Assembly: GCA_024529925.1 (NCBI GenBank)
Contig: JAFEUB010000795.1
Coordinates: forward strand, 1 to 64,000
Direction: 5' to 3'
DNA: 64,000 nt
Source of the DNA: Ophthalmolycus amberensis
Lineage: Eukaryota > Chordata > Actinopteri > Perciformes > Zoarcidae
In this document: positions 20,801 through 37,805 of the stretch, piece after piece
How the letters are laid out: each line of letters begins with the position of its first letter
How positions within the stretch are numbered: the stretch's first letter is position 1
The notes under the pieces: generated by a model
Databases searched by the model: none
What the model was told of the DNA's origin: nothing
What the model saw: only the letters and a program-made list of their open reading frames with translations
Translations under genes and position numbers: made by a program

Positions 20801-23800
20801 TAATTTGTGTCAAAATTAGATGCTTGTCTCGATGAGCATCAAAGTTGTAGTTTATTGTTTAGAAATGAATTTAAAATAGTGACTGCAAGATTGATGAGTC
20901 ACTTTTTAACGCATGACTTCATTGTTGACAGTGAATGGCCGGTTGCAGTATGTTTGTAAAGGCGGTCTCATCCTCCCTTTGTATTACCAGTGATGGGTCG
21001 GGGGGGGGGGGGGATTGGAGGATTGGAGTCCACGGCTCAGCTCCTCCACTAGAGTCTATTTATAGTGCCGGGGTGAAGCAGCTGCTTTAGTCATTTCAGT
21101 GTCCACCGGAGAGCACTCAGCTTGTAGACAGAGGCAACAATAGAGTGTGACAGTGTGTGAGAGAGACAGAGGTGATGCGTATTTTTCCTTTTACAACACT
21201 CTGGGTTTAGGCAAATCTTACCAAAATGTGCAAGGACTGTCACGAGCTGCACTTCTTTTTACTCCAATTGGGTCATTGTTTTTGATGGATGCATCATATG
21301 GGTGGAGAGCTGCAATGTTTATTGTAAGAGATTCTATCACTTTCGCATTTTTAGTTCATTTTAAATTAGCTGTATTGCAGTGGTAATTTAGCTCCAATCT
21401 CAGCCCCTCCCAAAAAATCATCAGGCTTCATTACTTCCTCATGCTTTAATCATAGACATGGAGAAAACATTTCCTTGCCAGCGACCAGAAGACAGCAGGC
21501 TATTTCCCTCTCACTTAATTCGACGATCAGTCTAAATGGCAACATAAGTGGTTTCTGAATGAGGGAACAAGGAAGTTGGCTGTTCTCGGAAAACGGAGGC
21601 CATAGCCTGAAATGTCTCTTCTCTTATATTCAAATTAGAAACATGTTGAGCAGTGTTGGAATTTATAGGTCATCTGTAATGTCTGAAAAAAATAAGGCAA
21701 AAGTACAAATGACTGCTTATTCCTTAATATGTAGGAAGTTGGGGGAAATAATTCAACAACAGCTGTTCTGCTGGCAGGAGGGGAAAGCCACTGACACACA
21801 GTGGGAGCAGCAATGAAATGCATGTAAATTGCGCTGTTGAATCCAGGCGACTATTAACTTAACTGTTTTTGGTAAGAATGGTGTGGTTTCCTTGAGGGAA
21901 ACGAGCCCTTCCAATGGCATTGTACTGATGGAACAGAAAAACGTATTTAAAAAACTATTAAAATGTCTTTAAAAATAGATGTTGGGGTTATGGTTCACGT
22001 GGGGACATGTTTATTTTTCCTTGATTTTCTTCCCTTTTTCTCCACAGTCGCAGTCTATTTCAGCTTTCAGTGGAAAGGCATCGGCATCAGTCAGAAATGG
22101 GCACCATGCTGAGGCATGGAAATCCTCCAAGCAGCAGAGTCTGCAGGAAAGATCAGAGAAAATCAAGGTAATTCTGACAGCCAAGACATATCCCAGCAAA
22201 CAAGACAGCCAGAAAATGGTTTTTTTTCTTCTTTTTTTTTTCTTTTTTTAAAGAGACACCACTGGGGGTAAATGCTTGACATTGGTTGGTTATGCAAGAG
22301 ATGTATTTCTTACTTCTTCAAGCCTCTAACCTGATTCATGTAGTTCAGTTCATAACCAGCAATATAGTTGGCTCAATTAAACCAAAATCAGAAAGATAAA
22401 CTGGCTATTTTAAATGTTACAGTGCATCCCTCTCTTAACACAGGTTTAAATACAGCATGACGGTGCCTTTTTTACCTTTAAACTGTGACCCCTGTATGTT
22501 CTCGGCCACGTCTATCACAGTGTCAGCAAATCCTCTGCACTGCCTTATAGATTGCATATTTGCACGTTTTCTATCTATACTATTTTAGCCTCTTTTTTAT
22601 TTCCAATAAAACTTTTCTAAAAAGTTAGCAAAAAAACGATTTAAACTGTTTTTATTTTGATTGAGACTTCCAAAAAAGAAACGTATCATAATCAGGATTC
22701 TGTTAGGAAAGAGAATGTTGTGACTGATATATGATCAGATTCCTCTTGACCATACTCGTGGTTTCGACTAATCGAGGGTAACATGAGTAACAGTGGCATT
22801 GTGTTTGTGTGTCACAGACAAGTGGATACCTAAACCTACTGGCCAACTGCATCGACAACTTCACCCATGGACTGGCTGTAGCAGGAAGTTTCCTGGTTAG
22901 CAAAAAAGTAAGAACTCACAACCTAAGAATCAGTCATCTTAGAATGCTTGTATTTCTCATTCAAATGTGGTTCACACAGAAAAAAAAGACATCTGCTGTG
23001 CTTTATGTTGCTCATAGGCTTTGTCTTTAGTAAAGATACGGTCTATAAATTGAGTTTTGGAGGCTTGTAATAACCTTGGGAATGAGGACACACAATATAA
23101 CACCTTCTTTGTGAGTGCAGCGTAGGCTCGATGGCGGAGCAGCAGACCTGTCGTATCAGCAGCCCCACCGTTTTAAAGGTGGACCGCTCAGTGGACTTTC
23201 ATTACAACATTGATTAAAACAAACTTTTTCAGTTTGCTACTTATTCTTGCTGCATCATCTGACAGGCTTGTTCAAAAAGGTGCACTTTAAAGTGCAGTAA
23301 CATGTATTTGCGTTGCTTCAGTGGGTGAGTGTATATTTGTAGCTGTGGGCAGGAGAGCGTCCAGCTGGAGAGACATAAGGCTAGCAGCATGAACTATGGA
23401 TCAGTGTGCCAGAGAGGAAGTTCTCAAACATACACATACAAGACATCTCACCGGTGTTCTCTGTTTACTCCCTCGCACATTTATCACAGTATTTGCCATG
23501 ATGACATACTGTATGAAAATGATCTGTATCAATGCAGCGTTAGTTAAATATGATTCATTGTGAAATACTAATATTTGTACATTTATTACTAACTATAATT
23601 AAGTCTTTGACTATTAGCTCCCAAACATTTAAACCTTTTTCAAAATTCAATTTTCAAGCAAAGGATGATACAGAAGAAGTCAGTAATCTATATTATATTG
23701 CCGAATGGATTTTTTCAGCTATATTTTCTACTCTAACTGGTTTGAGCTTTGAGTTCACTGACATGTAGATATCCAATAGCGTCTCATCTACATGTCGTGT

Positions 23801-24947
23801 GCGTGAGTACGCTCTGTACACACTTGATAGGTCTCATGCTCTTCATGAAGGATTATAAACACTTTTAAAGACTTTAAGCTGTCACAGCTTCACAGCTCTT
23901 TAGGCTGCTCAGAGTTTGTACTTTGTCTCTTACATTTTCCCTCTTTGCACTATGCACTGCCAGCTTAACATATAGAGCTTATCACTTCACTCAGGTGCTG
24001 TCAGGGATGAATTTGTCACACATTTTCCCTCCGTTACTACTGAGCACATTTCTTTACCACGTAAGACAAAGCAGTGTAAATGAAACTTCTCTTGCAGGTT
24101 GGGTTCCTCACCACCTTTGCTATCCTGCTCCATGAAATCCCCCACGAGGTGAGATACAGAGTCCTGGGTTAAATTGTTTATATGATTTCTAAATGTAAAG
24201 ATTTGAGGTTCACTTGACGGTTTCATGTTTACATAGCAGAAAGTACATAGGAAGCATCAGACTGCTAGAGTGCTTGTAAACACGCTAAATGTTTAGCCAT
24301 TCCTCTGCTGGGGGAAATGTCCCCGTCTGCAGGTGGGAGACTTTGCCATTCTTCTGAGGGCCGGGTTTGACCGGTGGAGTGCCGCCCGCATGCAGCTCTC
24401 CACGGCGCTGGTCGGTGTGTTGGGAGCTTGCTTCGCTCTGTGCGCTCAGTCACCAAAAGGCACAGGTAAGCTTCTCAGCATGCATACAATCAAACCATTT
24501 CACAGTTGCCAGAATGATGCATAAGTCTTTCCTATTGATTCTAGAAAATGCCACTGCCTGGATATTGCCTTTCACCTCCGGGGGCTTCCTCTACATAGCC
24601 TTGGTGAATGTGGTGCCTGACCTGCTAGAGGAGTCCAGTTTAAGGTATGCACATTTCTGCGTGTTCACATTACACACACACAATGGGGAGCCACTTATTA
24701 AAACATGGCTCCGTAGTGCTAGTGGCTAAAACCTCCACAGGGTACCCTTTAACCTGTTCTGTATTGTTGGAGTTGAGACAGTGGATGTAAGAATAATGTC
24801 TACAAACTGAACTTTTGAACTATATGTCCTTGATTCTGTCTGAATCTGTGCCGTTTTTTTTTTTTTATCAGGCAGTCTCTACTGCAGATCCTGCTCATTT
24901 TCTGTGGCGTGGCTGTCATGGCTGTGCTCTCTGCCGTGGTTAATTGA
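17524..24947 (+). CDS. slc39a13: Zinc transporter ZIP13 (SLC39 family), frame interrupted by one base in exon 3
   Basis: ZIP13 moves Zn2+ out of Golgi/early-secretory vesicles to the cytosol. In mammals it supports BMP/TGF-beta signalling and connective-tissue development. Nine coding exons span 17,524-24,947. Without the extra base the gene would give 377 residues, close to human ZIP13. Residues 1-32 form a signal-peptide-like start, and TM1 is about 71-93. TM2 is in exon 3, TM3 (GLWVIAGLLAFLVLEKMF) about 151-168. The LIV-1 type metal sites are present: NCIDNFTHG at 238-246 and HEIPHE at 270-275. The C-terminus is VLSAVVN. Exon phases all agree only if one base near 19,558 is ignored. As printed the frame stops at 19,579-19,581 after 131 residues. 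This may be a sequence error, an allele or real loss; intact splice sites and conserved downstream exons favour error or polymorphism. Confidence 0.93.
17837..19498 (+). other. slc39a13: slc39a13 intron 2
   Basis: 1.66 kb. No exon or recognisable repeat. The minus-strand ORF of 123 codons at 18,551-18,922 has no family resemblance. Confidence 0.6.
19499..19607 (+). CDS. slc39a13: slc39a13 exon 3, contains +1 frameshift
   Basis: Acceptor TTTCCTCAG, donor TCTTCAG|GTGGGT. It reads GRQRLKQLLSFAIGGLLGD, and then the family sequence (FLHLLPEAW) continues in the next frame. The exon is 109 nt where 108 is required for the phase-1 entry and phase-1 exit seen in the neighbouring exons. Confidence 0.88.
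19999..20141 (+). CDS. slc39a13: slc39a13 exon 4
   Basis: Acceptor TTTCATCCCAG, donor GCT|GTAAGT. Encodes GKHNHYMTQGLWVIAG and the following TM3, then an acidic/Ser-rich loop ending NSDMNSNSA. Confidence 0.92.
20312..20697. mobile_element. MITE with AAAGGAATAG terminal inverted repeats
   Basis: The left end TTAAAAGGAATAGTTTGA pairs with the right end TCAAGCTATTCCTTTAA. The interior carries AGGCTAGCTGTTTCCCCCTG, TTTGTGCTAAGCTAACC and GGCATCGATCTCTTTCATC. It is the same family as the diverged copy at 8,940-9,345, and recognisable as a common percomorph non-autonomous element. It sits in slc39a13 intron 4. Confidence 0.75.
21000..21013 (+). repeat. Poly-G tract (14 bp)
   Basis: Fourteen G after GATGGGTC, inside slc39a13 intron 4. 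Confidence 0.95.
21056..21065. promoter_or_regulatory. Perfect MEF2-type site / TATA-like element in intron 4
   Basis: CTATTTATAG fits the MEF2 consensus exactly and could also serve as a TATA-like element. It is followed by GC-rich DNA and a CAG-rich stretch. Function is inference only. Confidence 0.3.
22048..22167 (+). CDS. slc39a13: slc39a13 exon 5 (cytosolic loop)
   Basis: 120 nt, phase 0 at both ends. Acceptor TTTCTCCACAG, donor ATCAAG|GTAATT. Encodes the variable loop with NGHHAEAW and a basic end QERSEKIK. Matches the position of the human ZIP13 cytosolic loop but not its sequence. Confidence 0.85.
22168..24097 (+). other. slc39a13: slc39a13 introns 5 and 6 (around exon 6)
   Basis: Apart from exon 6 (22,818-22,907) these 1.9 kb are AT-rich. 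There is a T-rich tract at 22,219-22,251, and nothing else identifiable. Confidence 0.6.
22818..22907 (+). CDS. slc39a13: slc39a13 exon 6 (metal-site helix)
   Basis: 90 nt. Acceptor TGTGTCACAG, donor AAAAAA|GTAAGA. Encodes GYLNLLANCIDNFTHGLAVA, the conserved helix with Asp, Asn and His metal ligands. Confidence 0.95.
24098..24148 (+). CDS. slc39a13: slc39a13 exon 7 (HEIPHE motif)
   Basis: 51 nt, 17 codons. Acceptor TCTCTTGCAG, donor GAG|GTGAG. Encodes VGFLTTFAILLHEIPHE, the second metal-binding helix. Confidence 0.95.
24333..24465 (+). CDS. slc39a13: slc39a13 exon 8
   Basis: Acceptor CCGTCTGCAG, donor ACAG|GTAAGC. Encodes VGDFAILLRAGFDRWSAAR and the next membrane helix, nearly identical to human ZIP13. 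Confidence 0.95.
24545..24644 (+). CDS. slc39a13: slc39a13 exon 9
   Basis: Acceptor TTGATTCTAG, donor TTAAG|GTATGC. Encodes WILPFTSGGFLYIALVNVVP and LLEESSLR. Confidence 0.95.
24872..24947 (+). CDS. slc39a13: slc39a13 exon 10 (C-terminus)
   Basis: Acceptor after a 14-T tract (TTTTTTATCAG). Encodes QSLLQILLIFCGVAVMAVLS and then AVVN, with a TGA at 24,945-24,947. Confidence 0.93.
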
Positions 24948-25384
24948 ACATGGAGGAAACCCTTCTCTCGCCTTCACCAAACACTAAGACTCTGCATTCT
25001 CCACCAACCCCTTTTTAATCCGGTACCTCTCATTCCTGGAAACATGTTACACTAAAACAAATGTCTGACAGAAGAACGTCACTTTATGGATGGAAGACCT
25101 TCTTGATCTGCAGACAAGACATTTGTGCAGACACTTTAAAAATGTGCCAAACTAAAACATCACTGGAACTAAGAGGGTTTGTATGGATCTCTGTTACCAA
25201 GTTGTCTTATATCGTTGATCAGACAATCATGTTGTTTTACACAGGTACACCTGATGTACCAGCTCAACAGAGCAGGTATTATTATTGGACTCTACCAGGA
25301 CGTCCTCTTTTAAAATGTATCAAACTCTAAATTGTTTAAACATTGTATATATTGATATTTTTCTGATGTAGCTGCTGTATATTT

Positions 25385-25390
25385 ATTAAA
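25385..25390 (+). terminator. slc39a13: Possible slc39a13 polyadenylation signal
   Basis: ATTAAA about 440 nt after the stop codon. No canonical AATAAA is seen in the first 700 nt after the stop. A second variant, ATTAAA, lies near 25,577. Confidence 0.4.
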
Positions 25391-25994
25391 AATGAGACAA
25401 GCAACCTATAGTTTTATTAGACGTGCACCACCGCCACGCAATCCTTTTGTCTTGTTAAATAAGTGCCAAGAAGTCGGGATGGTCTGTTACACCAAAGTAC
25501 AGTTTCTTTATGTTTTGTATCTTCTTCACACAGTCCAGTCTGTACCTTTTGATCTCTGCTTGACAAATAATAATTGTATTAAAGATTGTTACTGTTTGTT
25601 AATAATCGGCTTTAATTTATACTGTTGCCAAGAAGTCAGTGAGACGAGGGACAGATAACTATTAGAAACATCACCATGCAGGATTTTTCATAGCATTACG
25701 TTTCCACCCCTGGAAAAAAAAACATGTCAATTTCATACATTCATATAAAGAAACTGCTGTTTATGAACTTTACAACAAAAAGACCACACATACTAGACAA
25801 TTAGTATGAAGACCTGTAACACGGGTGTGATAATAATCTCAGTGGGATTAGGATATCTTGATATGGATTGGTGGAGCTGTGTCAAGGTGCTGAGGCAGCC
25901 CAGTGCGTTGTGACCTCGCTGCACAAAAACCTGTCCACCATGAGCGTATTTTTACTGCAGAGATCCTATGCCTAAAATGTCATATGGGGGATGA

Positions 25995-26009
25995 GGGGGG
26001 GGGGGGGGG
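25995..26009 (+). repeat. Poly-G tract (15 bp)
   Basis: Fifteen consecutive G after GGGGGATGA. Confidence 0.95.
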
Positions 26010-26629
26010 TATTGATTGTGTGTTCACACTTGTCCAATTTCAACACAGTCTGTTTGGCAAGCTTCTGTTGCCATAACGACTCCACCGCGGGTTGCCTTCC
26101 TTAGTCATCAGCCTGTGAGCGGCCTATTGTCTGTGGGAGCCTTCCTCAGTCACAGCACAGGAGGACAAACAAACAACCACTATGTACACTAGTGCAAACA
26201 CATGAGTGACAAATATTTCATTGATTCTCAGCTGTGTTCCATTAACTTCATTGTTAAGGTCTGAATTAGACGATCTGGGCTTGTTGATGACAAATATAAC
26301 CATCTGCTCAGTTGTTTTGAGATTCTGCTCACAAAATCCATTTCCGTCAGCCTTTTGATTTAATGCCTGTGCTGAGGTCACCATGTCGTATGCCAAAACT
26401 GAACAGTCTCCAACACAACCCAGACTTTAAGAGCTATACACACGTGAAAACAATTATATCAGTGTAATGTGGTCCTATGCTATCAAATGGTCTATCATTT
26501 ACAGTGGCTGAGTCTCATTTACGTGCAAGATGATCAGAAATAAGGAATTAAAGGTTTGAGTACGTGTAAGAGTTGGCTCAGTGTAGACTTATTTAATTCA
26601 AATTTGTTTAATTGATCTCAGACCGCCTT

Positions 26630-26995
26630 ACTAGATCTTGTTTTGGTTGATTATAGGCATTTGAATGCTTGGCTCCACACTATAATGAACTGCAACAGGA
26701 TCTCAAACTGGACCACTAAATATCTTCAGCCACTTTAAAGATTTAATTGACTCCAATACTGACTAGACCTGCAACAGATCTGAGCAACACAGCTCTTATC
26801 GAGGCCTTTACTCCTCACCGTTTTATTTATTTATTGCTGGTTTGATGTCTTTCTTTTGTTTGCCATCATCCTCTTTTAGTGATAGTCTTGTTTGTTTGTC
26901 TCAATGTTTGTTGTGTGCCCATGTACACAAGATCCTCATGCAAAAAGAGTGTATTGCTCTCATTGGACCAACCTGAATTAATAAAGGTAGCTTGA
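26630..26995 (+). mobile_element. Possible LINE 3' end remnant
   Basis: Ends with CTCATTGGACCAACCTGAATTAATAAAGG preceded by ACAAGATCCTCATGCAAAAAG (shown in pieces). This resembles the 3' tail of fish non-LTR retrotransposons that finish in ...TTAATAAAGG. No reverse-transcriptase frame is present. The left end is approximate. Confidence 0.4.
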
Positions 26996-27360
26996 ACTAC
27001 CAATTTGTTGCGGTGAGAACCACAGAGGTTACTCAAGTATATGCTGACCTGTCTCAGAAGGGTAAAGTACCGGTTTGCATGAAATGTATTCATTTTCGAA
27101 AATTATATTTAATTTTTAAACATATCTAAAGGCAGACCTGGCACTAATCTCATATCCATTAGGTTAATTGGCTGAGTCATACATCCACAATAAAGTAAAC
27201 ACTATGGTTGAGTCACCAATTATATTGCAACTAATGATTTAAAGAAACCACTGCTGTTATTTCTAGGCAGAAAAATAAAGGAGTCCACAGCACCTGTGTT
27301 TTACATGTTTACCCCAAAATATAAATAAATCCAGCCATTCAAGCATCACAAATGACCACT

Positions 27361-27721
27361 CCCGCGTAGCGGAGCAGCACTTTTCCTGTCCACCCCATCC
27401 CGCGACAGCCTGGAGGAGAGAGAGCGCAACTACATCACTGCCCCTGCCTCCTCCTCACAGCGTTGGTCGCCATCCATCCCCTCTCCTCTCCTCCTGTACC
27501 ATAACAGATGGTGGGAACAACATTGCATCCACCGGGTACCACAACAACAGACCGCAGCATCCAGTCCAGACAACGCTGGCCTTGCACCATTATGCTCCTA
27601 GTGCAGGACTGCGTGAGGCTGTGAGTGCCGTCGTGATTCATTTCACGCGGTACCACCACCACCACCACGGCCACGGAGGAACCTTCCTGCGACTGTTTGG
27701 GCTCTCCATCGAGCGGGGAAG
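27361..27721 (+). promoter_or_regulatory. tmem178b: tmem178b 5' UTR / promoter region
   Basis: GC- and CCA-rich DNA just upstream of the ATG, with an (ACC)n run at about 27,650-27,670 and several CpG dinucleotides, unlike the AT-rich DNA on its left. No TATA box stands out. The transcription start is not determined. Confidence 0.5.
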
Positions 27722-33140
<5,419 letters not shown>

Positions 33141-33540
33141 CAGAGGCGTTGTGAAGCGACTGACCCACCGAACGCACAAACCGCACCCTTCCAACCTTGA
33201 TGTTTAACTCTGAAACAGTTTTTTGTCTGATCACCATCTCACACCACCCTCGACATCGCCATCTCCCCCACAGTGTTCAGTGTGCCTGAGTTGTGACAGA
33301 AGGAGCAAAGTGATGACAAACTTCACACACCTAATCTCTAAAAAATCCCAGAGGGACCTCCAGGAACACCAAGACTAACACCTACAGTAACGTATGTCCG
33401 AGGCATCGCTCTCTTAGCACAAATAAGACATTCTTTTGGTTCAGATGTTTGACTTGTTGACTTTATAGCGATCTAAAGGTGACTGTTTTCTCTGAAGAGA
33501 ATTTGTCTTAAAATGGTGCTCTCTTAAATGCATAAAGCCA

Positions 33541-33558
33541 CACACACACTCCCACGCA

Positions 33559-33606
<48 letters not shown>

Positions 33607-33610
33607 ACAC
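33541..33610 (+). repeat. CA microsatellite
   Basis: Interrupted (CA)n, with a pure run of roughly 19 units in the middle. Confidence 0.95.
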
Positions 33611-34297
33611 CAGAACATGCTTTTCCACACATACTCCGGATGAATCACGGGAAAAATCCGTCAAAAGGGAAAAAAAAAAAAACACACAAACATCAGGCCA
33701 GAGCATTTGTCAGCATTCCTCTTTCAGTCGAGTGATGTGAGCTGTGTTATTGTTCGTAATGAAAAAAAAAAAATGAAAAAAACTGCCGTTGACTGCCCGT
33801 TGCTTATCTTTAGTGTAGCACACTAACTGATATCACACATGAGCCCCAAGGGTAACGTCAAAATGGATCCAGTGGCATGGTCAGTATGGTAAAACACACT
33901 TAAGTAAATCTGCATTGAAAAGAAAATCGTGTGATGCTTCTTTAAAGATTCTATATGTAAAAATGCATCTCTATGTAGATCCAGATCATTGTTTGTGTAA
34001 ATTAGATTTTGAACAAGAATGTTTGCTTTCTGTTTGTTTAGAGGTGATGGTGGCTCACAGTAAGGAGGGGATTAAGAGTTACAGGGTGGTGCTGGGAGCA
34101 TGAATCCATTATTGGGTTCAGCAACGTAAAGGTATTTTGTGGATGCGACTCGGTTGTTTGCTGACAAGAGCAAAAACATGAAACCAAACTGTGGAGGGAG
34201 TAATTGATTGCTCCATTGTTTACCCTCAATATTGGTCAGGCTTTTTGTGTAATACAAGGGGAAAAAATGCAACTTCAGTGATAAAAACAAAAGCACA

Positions 34298-35087
34298 AGC
34301 TGCGTTCCAAATCATCATCTGCACAAAGTACAGTAACATAGTAACATCACATATTGGTGGAGGGCCAAAGTGTCATCAAAGTGACTAAAATCGGACTCAG
34401 TAACGACTGAGACAATGAGACAAGCAGAATATGGAGAATCATATATGTGATGAACACTATTGTTCCCACAATGCAATGCGCACTGGAAATAGAGGAACTG
34501 TTTGTTTTTTTAACACGTGGATGTAATAAATACATAAAACATGTTTGATTTTAACTTTAAGATTGATGGAGGCATTCCAAATTCCCAGTTTTAATGATGT
34601 GTTGAATGCATTTCTTGACCAGTAAAATACATATTCATTGTGTACTAACTTACATTGTGGTACAATTTATACTATGTAGTATGCATACTCTTCTGAATTA
34701 ATGGTTGGATTAGAAATACCTCCAAATCTGGTGGCGAAAAAAAAGCACAAATATTAATTTAGAAAGGACTGCAGTGATGTTAAAAACTATTCCAAATTTA
34801 CACTGTATACTAATTTTGTGTTTTAATTGAGGTGCACACATTGAAAATGACAAAATTAAGTATTCTTAAAATCACAAGTATCCATACTAATACTAATACT
34901 GTCTTTAAGTGTTGTGTTGATTTTATAATTAAAATTGGAAATGCCATTTCAAATTAACAGTTGAGTTGTAGTGTATGTAGGTGCACACTTTGAATTGTGT
35001 GTCATTAGTACAAATCAGTAAAATGTGCCAGTTTTTGTGTACTGACTTACAAAATTGTGCACTTAATATGTAGTTTGGGACGGAGCT
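34298..35087. mobile_element. Non-autonomous DNA element with AGCT-CGT-CCAAA ends
   Basis: The left end AGCTGCGTTCCAAA matches the reverse complement of the right end, AGCTCCGTCCCAAA (12 of 14). Inside are repeated TAGTATGCATACTC-like and TGTACTAACTTACA motifs. It resembles a common fish repeat starting GCTGCGTCCCAATTC. No target duplication is obvious. Confidence 0.55.
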
Positions 35088-35220
35088 ATGTGAAAGGTTT
35101 TGAAAAAGGAGTGTAGCAGGCAGGACTACAGTTTATTCAGTGGAAAAGGTATAAACGATTCTCTCTGTGACACTTGTGGGTGATAATAACTCACAGCAGC
35201 CAGTTTTCTCTTACTGTATT

Positions 35221-35233
35221 CCCCCCCCCCCCC
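35221..35233 (+). repeat. Poly-C tract (13 bp)
   Basis: Thirteen consecutive C. Confidence 0.9.
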
Positions 35234-36616
35234 ATAGTCATTAGAAATCATTTATTTTGAAATGTTCAAGCTCACTTCATGAAACAAGAATATTACAGCC
35301 ATGTGTGATGACGTTTTTTATAAATTGCTGGAGATGAGTCATGAGATATACTATCAGCTATGTCAATTAACTTTCTTCGAAAAAAAAAGGTGTTATAATG
35401 TGTGTTGACGACACTGTGTGTGATGTTCAGTCCTTTCACCATCACCATTTACCTCCTCGTGAGGCTACCACTTTTCAGAAGTCGAGGAAATTGACTGAGG
35501 CATGATTGAAAACTGTATCTTCAGTGTCTTGTTGAATCTTTGCACTTTGCTGGGTCTCATAAAAGTCTGTGAACCTGAAGCCTGAACAGGTGGAGCTATA
35601 CATTATATGTTTGCGAGGTCACATACGGGAGCAAAGGATGACCAGAGCATGTAATAAGCACCCAGTTGTGTCTTTTACAAACAGTTTGGGTTTATACCAT
35701 GTTGTGTAGGGTCAGTCGGTCTAGGCTCTTATTGTGAAAATATTTATGCCAGAAACAAGGACATACCGTAAATATGAAAAGAAAATATTTATATCTATGG
35801 TCATTACACTAACAACTGAGTCAGTAAATTCCCTGACTGTCCTCACAGAATGCAATGCTGTTTGGTGTTTTGGTTTTATAAAGTTTTAAGTTCACACCCA
35901 AACTACTGTGCAGTAATATAAGTAATTACTGTAAGCAGTAAACTGTAATGTATAAGTACATGGTGCAAGTATAATGTGTTGTTAGGACTGAAGCACAATT
36001 GCACACAAAGTTTGTTTGTGTATTATAGTTGGAAATCTGACTTTTCCAGGACTGATGTGCCACCACTGCACATGTGCAGGACTTTGTCAAAAAGTATTAC
36101 AAGCAAAAATTTGAAAGCACATATTTACTCCCCGTATCTCAAATAGTACCTTTTAAAAGTAACACCAACAAAATAACAATGTCCGTATTTTAAAACAAAG
36201 ATTTTGTCTTTGATTGGATTGCATTTTAACACAGAAGAACAGTAGCACACAGTAGCAAGATTGACAAAACATTAAGAATGATGTGCTTCAGAGAACAAAT
36301 GGGGTCAACACAGTATAACAAGGTATTTGAAATTGTTGTAAAATCCCTCTCAAGTGGCAACTTCCTGTGTTTCATGAGGAACTTCGAGATACACTCTGTG
36401 CAATGAGAGATGCTCTGTGAAAACGCCACCGTTTAGCGTGGCACTTGTTTCAGTAGCACAGCTATTATTTTCTACAAGTCATTTATACTGGTTCAATCCA
36501 CTGCAGATGTTATGTGGGGACTAAAGAGACATTACAGTCTTGCATGATCTCATTACAGTTAGTTTCTTTCAATATATTAAAACTTGTGTCCATTTTTAAT
36601 TGATTTATTTTACTGA

Positions 36617-36622
36617 AATAAA
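36617..36622 (+). terminator. tmem178b: Possible distal tmem178b polyadenylation signal
   Basis: AATAAA followed within 25-45 nt by GT-rich GTGTTGTGCC...CTGTGTTTGG. Nearer AATAAA copies (for example 34,526) lie inside the repeat element. Confidence 0.35.
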
Positions 36623-37130
36623 ACATGTAATTACTAAAGTGTTGTGCCTTCCTGTGTTTGGATTTTGCAGTTTTGCTCTCCATATTTACACACTTGTTTG
36701 TGAATCCTTCCCATTAATGTTCGTTTTTTAGAGCACATTTATCTTGACGAGATGTGACTCCAAATCTTGCTGATGAGGCAGCAATGTGTTTTGTACTATC
36801 TGTGGGCATGAGGTAGCTTATGGAACTGAAAGCATATTTCCAGTCCAACTAAGAAATGAATGTCCTGGAGAGGCAACAGGATCATAACAGCAGACAGAAC
36901 CCTCCTCCAGATAAGCATGGAGGCAAAGCTTGGCCTTTTGTCGCTGAGGACATGGTGCCATCTAGAGGGAGGACTAGATGTTTTGTGTCTTTGCCTCTTC
37001 AAGGCTGAGCGGATACAATATTTGCTAGAGGCAATGTAAAACTAAATGAGAAATAAGAAATATGTTTTTTGGATCCATCTTGTGTTATATAATATTAATT
37101 AAATGACAAATTAAGATACATACTGTTAAA

Positions 37131-37252
37131 ACAAAATGTTATAAGCTGTGATTTAGGATGTGCCATATGTTCTGCCTTTGAAAAGAAGTTTATTGTTTTC
37201 TAACAAACCAACTCGGGTCTAATTTTCATACATTAAAATCACTAAGAGTAGT
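37131..37252 (+). repeat. Near-identical direct repeat, copy 1 (3' of gas2)
   Basis: About 122 bp that match 45,960-46,084 with only two or three differences. Shared landmarks: GCTGTGATTTAGGATGTGCC (GAGTT in the other copy), CAACTCGGGTCTAATTTTC, and AAAATCACTAAGAGTAGT at the end. Confidence 0.9.
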
Positions 37253-37601
37253 GTTCAAACTTCTGCTGGAACAAAATACAAAAGCTCAAACACAAATTGA
37301 AACTACCGTACCACGATACATAACACATAACTGTATGTTAACGAACTACACTACATCAGTACAAATGTAACATTGTTGCATACAGTTCTACACAAAACCG
37401 TCCTTTGGAGAATATGATTGCATGAACGTTATCATATACAGCACATAACAACTAGTGTTGACACCAACAATTATTCTTATACTTGATAAATATTCAGATT
37501 ATTTTCTCTATTACATAATTAGTCTGTAAATAGTCAGAAAATAGTGAAAAATTCCTGTTATAATGTCTTACAGCCCAAAGTGAAGTGTTCAGATTGCTTG
37601 T

Positions 37602-37607
37602 TTTATT
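37602..37607 (-). terminator. gas2: gas2 polyadenylation signal candidate
   Basis: AATAAA on the minus strand, about 200 nt past the stop codon. Confidence 0.55.
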
Positions 37608-37805
37608 ACGCTGCCAAGTTGTTACAGTAATTTTGATAACTCACACAGTATAACAATCAGTGAAGAGCAGTCATCTACAACTTTTGAATAGAAAAAGTGG
37701 GATTTCCTTTTCAACTTTAGGTAAAAACTATATGTAAAATCCTTGTCCTTAACAAGATTAACTGAACTGTTCAGAGCCAGAAGCACAAGCGAGCAGTCTG
37801 AGAGT

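Larger units (their letters stand above)
20142..22047 (+). other. slc39a13: slc39a13 intron 4
   Basis: 1.9 kb. Holds the MITE at 20,312-20,697, a poly-G tract at 21,000-21,013 and a promoter-like segment at about 21,030-21,140. Confidence 0.7.
24948..27360. other. slc39a13 3' UTR and intergenic DNA before tmem178b
   Basis: 2.4 kb. The first several hundred bases are probably slc39a13 3' UTR. The rest holds a poly-G tract at 25,995-26,009 and a LINE-like remnant (26,630-26,995). No gene seen. Confidence 0.6.
33141..36640 (+). other. tmem178b: Probable long tmem178b 3' UTR / downstream region
   Basis: Holds a CA microsatellite (33,541-33,610), a 790-bp inverted-end repeat (34,298-35,087), a poly-C tract (35,221-35,233), and an AATAAA at 36,617-36,622 followed by GT-rich DNA. 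Where the transcript really ends is not determined. Confidence 0.45.
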
